Under the pieces are notes generated by a model. It ran no database searches. It had not been told where the DNA came from and saw only the letters and a list, made by a program, of their open reading frames with translations. A stretch of 64,000 bases of DNA, from positions 806,001 to 870,000 of the forward strand of contig JAWNGF010000002.1 in NCBI GenBank assembly GCA_037039685.1. The letters are read 5' to 3'. Shown here piece by piece: positions 60,828 to 64,000 of this stretch. Position numbers and translations under genes: made by a program. Each line of letters opens with the position of its first letter. The first letter of the stretch is position 1. The DNA comes from Ceratobasidium sp. AG-K (Eukaryota > Basidiomycota > Agaricomycetes > Cantharellales > Ceratobasidiaceae).

Positions 60828-62172
60828 ATGAGCTATCTGAAGCCTCAGACTGCCATCGGTTCGACTTCGAAGGTGTCTCCACAACCCCCACTAAATGCTC
60901 AACACCCCACCAGTGCTCAAAATGCAGAACTACCCGAGCAAAACACTCCAGCCAGTCAGAGCCCAAACAATCCGGTCAACTTGGACCATACACCTACCGG
61001 GTTTGAAGTTTGGAGAGGACAGATTGGATACCTACTCCAATTACATTCCCATCCGGAGCCCCGGCCACTCTACTTTCGTGCAATTGCTGTGGGTGCACCA
61101 AACCTGAATATGTAGGTTGAAGTTTTTGAGATGGTTGCCGGATGCGCTAACGTTACTTAGAGAGACGTGTCGCTGGCCAAATCACCTCGCAAGAACAGCT
61201 GGATTCAAACTTCTTCCGCCAGATGTAGCGACCCATCTATATCGCTCAGGCTTGTCGCTTCCCTTCGGGCAGATGCGCATCGACCCAGCCCATGTGGCAG
61301 AAGATGTTCATAAGTGGGATGTTTTTCAAAGGGTTATTTTAGGTGGCTGGGTGAGCTTCCTACCTGGCTAAATAGTGACAGGAACTGAACCTGAAATGGC
61401 GAAGTGTATATTCTATGGATTTTCAATAGATCCTATGGGCCTAACGCATAGCCCCGTGTATGGCGCTTATGGTATTCTGTTTTTCAGTTCACGTCAAGTT
61501 CCGGGTCGGGTCTTATTTACGGCTTTTGTCAATCAGTCTTGCCCAGCTTCACTCGCTCGGGATGGAATTCCTGCCGGACCAAGGATGACGGGAGCTCGAA
61601 ATTCAACTATGAGTATTAGTAGGACCATTTCAAGCATAGCGCCTCAGAGCCCTATCTTAGCAGCTGGAGCGGCGGTAAATTTGGATATGGGCACAATTTT
61701 GGGTTTACCAAACGCTGGGGGAGCAGGAGAAGTCATACCATCCACTACTCCTAGCTCAGGAATGATCCTAGAAGGGGGGGCTAGACCAGACGAACAACCT
61801 CTACCACTAGGCACTGGTATCACTCTAGTAACACCAAGCCCGAATCCAGTAGCTATCAGTCCTGCAAACTCTCTCAGGCTTGGTGCAACTGGAGTGCCCA
61901 GATTGAGTACCAGTGGCCTCCCTGCGGACAACCTTGTTACGGTCAACCTAGCTCAGACTCGGACCCGAGTTCAAGCTACTCGTGAGCAAATACGTCCGCT
62001 GATTCGCATAGCACTCGCCCGACTTGGTGTCACCCGTACGCAGCTAGTGGCTGCAACGCCGGCCCAGAAGCAGGTGATATTGGCACAGGTTCGGCAGGTG
62101 GTACTCCGCATGCGAGCGGCCCAACGGCAAGGCACGAATGTGACAGGCGCGGGCCCAGTGGTCGGGACGTAG
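60828..62172 (+). CDS. VWA-less MED25-like protein (inverted-duplication copy R)
   Basis: Homologous to the C-terminal half of the MED25 gene at 51919-55449 but on the other strand. It starts MSYLKPQTAIGSTSK at 60828, then FEVWRGQIGYLLQLHSHPEP; the intron after PNLNM leads to CRWPNHLARTAGF, LLPPDVATHLY and FGQMRIDPAHVAEDVHKWDVF. A second intron joins GW to CIFYGFSIDP. The rest is one frame: GILFFSSRQVPGRVLFTAFV, NQSCPASLARDGIPAGP, a Gly/Pro/Thr-rich stretch, LARLGVTRTQLVAATPAQKQ and the end GTNVTGAGPVVGT. The VWA domain, the TPQ array and the poly-Q tail are absent. Unlike copy L its long frame is unbroken, suggesting it has been kept. It could compete with MED25 for activators, but that is speculation. 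Confidence 0.75.
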
Positions 62173-62672
62173 CAGCGCCCACCGAGGATGGGCGAGGGTT
62201 GATGAAGCTTGGAATGCATACAAGTGTAGATAAGACAACAACAGTAGGATGGAATAATGGTTGGTAAGAATGAGCCTATGTTTAAAATCTCTTTGAAAAG
62301 TAGCGATGGTTGTTACGCATTACTGCCGTAAATCCAAGGATACTTCAAGTCCTGGCGGCTATAATGATGAGGCGTGTCAATCTAAACATATTAAATAGGA
62401 AAGAATGGGGGCTTGTTTGGGCCACCGGCGCTGCCTGATTGACGGTGCCTGTACATCAACCACCCTTCCAGATCCCGCAGCCCACCGAATTCCGCTGGAT
62501 TTTCCTGGTCGTAGTTTAACTGTGTGCTTTCTTGGGCTTCTCGTATCTCAATCCCCTCTGCGGGCGCTTGAATTCAACTACGTTGTTTGCTTCCTCGAAG
62601 TCTGGCTATTCGCTTCGTGGGTTTACGTCCTCGTCCTTGAACTCGAGCCCCTCAGCGCACCCGTACTTCGTC
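62173..62672. other. Region between MED25-like copy R and BAH copy R
   Basis: About 500 bp holding the 3' flank of the MED25-like gene and the promoter of the BAH gene. No gene seen; short open frames near 62405-62670 have no domain. Confidence 0.4.
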
Positions 62673-64000
62673 ATGGGACACCCTGAAGGGACTCGTCTTC
62701 GGCCAGTTACGTTTAATTCGATGCGGGCCCTCGGCGCTGCGCGTGAATTCAACACTCAGTTGCAGGTGTTTGCGATGCACCATAGCGACCACGATTTCCT
62801 CACGCTAGATAACGGAGATCGCGTGCTTCCCGGTGACTCGTGAATAGTGCATGATTGTTTATGTCGACTTTTCTCATTTGTTCGTGTGACATAGCGTTGA
62901 AATTGACCCGGCCGAGGATATGTCTGGTACCGCGGTCGAGGGCGAACCCTGGGCCGCAAAAATACTCGAGATCAAGTCGGACCGCAAGTCAAAAAGGCTG
63001 AAGGACGTAAGCCGGTTGTGTCATTGCCTTACATTGCGAACTGATACTCGGTTTCAGCTCTTTGTAAAGATACATTGGTACTACACAGAATCGAGTATGA
63101 CCTCCGTTGCTTCTTACATTACCTAGTACATCCTCTAACATGGAGCATGCTCCATATAGACCTCGATCTCTTCGATGTTAAATGGGGAGAAGTAACAGGC
63201 CTGTAAGTAACACCGCGTCGTGAATAGATCCTTGCATGGCGGTCCACTGAAAAAAAGTGTATTTCAGGCCGAGCTGCAAGTTCGGAAAGAACGAATTAGT
63301 ATTATCAGACCATGAGCAAATTATTTGCGCAGACTCAATTATGAAAAAAGTGGATGTTCATCTCTTCGATGAAGCCGATCCCTCTCCTCGTGATGTGTTT
63401 GTCCATGAAGATAAATGGTATCGGTAAGTTGTCGATTGTAAGAGTCAACACTAAGCTAACGTGCAAGGCAATATCATATGGTGTCCACAGCTACGCTTTC
63501 ATAGTTGAAAGTGCACGCCTAGTAACTCCCAAGTATGCAAGAGTATGTTTCGTTCCCTGTACTTTTCAATTTAAGACTTGTTCAATGACCAGCCTGCGTA
63601 GTTGCCTGCTGCTAGATGCGGTGTCAAGACCTGCCACGCCAGGTACACTCCCGACGTCGAATATCAGCGGTACTGCGCTCGTTGTGGACACTGGTTCCAC
63701 GAAGAGTGCCTCAAACGAACTGGCTTTACCGGTCGGGGCTACCCACTCAACCTCAGGCCAATGCTCATCGGTACTCCCGGCTTTGACGACAACGACACAC
63801 AAGATCTCGAGTACTTGAAGCAGCTAGAGCGCGACATGCACCGCACCTTGGACGAGAACGATAACACGCCGCTCCCTCGTCATCTACTTAATAATACACG
63901 TAAATGGAAGCGGATCAAGGGCTTAATCTGGTGTGCAACGACTCCGATCATTCGGGGACAGACTCACAACGTCGTTGGCACCGGACGTGATGTTGAAGAG
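62673..64000 (+). CDS. BAH domain and zinc-finger protein (copy R, cut by window end)
   Basis: Paralogue of the gene at 50004-51464 in inverted orientation. It starts MGHPEGTRLRPVTFNSMRAL at 62673, with FNTQLQVFAMHHSDHDF. Then IDPAEDMSGTAVEGEPW, AAKILEIKSDRKSKRLKD, HWYYTESS, FGKNELVLSDHEQIICADS and VDVHLFDEADPSPRDVF. The finger reads CHARYTPDVEYQRYCARC, then HWFHEECLKRTGF. The C-terminal block is RPMLIGTPGFDDNDT, LERDMHRTLDENDNTPLP and KWKRIKGLIWCATTPIIRG, still open at base 64000. Both Cys/His sets of the finger are kept. The 3' end lies outside the window. Confidence 0.7.

Larger units (their letters stand above)
61008..64000 (+). repeat. Right arm of inverted segmental duplication
   Basis: Mirror image of 50030-53269: first the MED25-like C-terminal half, then the BAH-finger gene, with about 8 kb of unrelated genes (TRM8, citrate synthase, ARPC2) between the arms. 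It continues past the window edge. Confidence 0.7.

Overview
The window is nuclear DNA of a filamentous basidiomycete. Genes are dense, on both strands, and cut by many introns of about 45-60 bp with GT-AG ends. Several families are typical of Agaricomycetes: a NACHT-WD40 STAND receptor, a DUF6533 membrane protein, and multi-exon MFS siderophore-type transporters. A Ceratobasidiaceae (Rhizoctonia-like) origin is my inference from the NACHT-WD40 architecture and is not proven here.

Layout. 0.35-5.1 kb (-): NLR-like NACHT-WD40 gene. 5.4-8.3 kb (+): coiled-coil protein. 9.4-16.3 kb (+): tandem cluster of siderophore-iron-transporter-like MFS genes (one N-terminal fragment, one copy with a damaged or unusual exon 1, one nearly complete copy). 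16.4-19.3 kb (-): ABC-F ATPase. 19.6-20.8 kb (+): glyoxalase II. 21.7-23.7 kb (+): DUF6533 protein. 23.9-24.8 kb (+): dephospho-CoA kinase. 26.4-26.6 kb (-) and 38.5-38.7 kb (+): two almost identical U2 snRNA genes in opposite orientation. Between them lie a heat-shock factor (27.2-29.5, +), an arrestin-like protein with a repeat-rich tail (29.8-33.8, -), SRP receptor alpha (34.0-36.4, +) and a DapA-family aldolase (36.6-37.8, +). Then come a J-like/DnaJ-C protein with HPE instead of HPD (39.0-40.9, +), a GBD/FH3 protein (41.3-43.5, -), a DUF4112 protein (44.0-44.8, +), a DUF155/RMD1 mitochondrial protein (45.2-46.4, -), IWS1/SPN1 (46.6-48.0, +) and a WD40 relic (48.6-49.6, -).

From 50 kb to the right edge there is an inverted segmental duplication. 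A BAH-zinc-finger gene and a MED25 gene on the minus strand (50.0-55.4) are mirrored by a VWA-less MED25-like gene and a second BAH-zinc-finger gene on the plus strand (60.8-64.0, running off the window). The arms flank TRM8, mitochondrial citrate synthase and ARPC2.

Most genes are housekeeping and several pairs are divergent with very short shared promoters. The unusual content is the SIT cluster, the inverted MED25/BAH duplication, the U2 pair with a conserved telomere-like 3' element, the eight-fold motif in the arrestin tail, and the NLR plus its relic. Single-base frame breaks occur in at least five genes, including essential ones (citrate synthase, dephospho-CoA kinase). Assembly indels, rather than pseudogenisation, are therefore the default explanation for them. 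All splice sites given were inferred by eye from reading-frame continuity.
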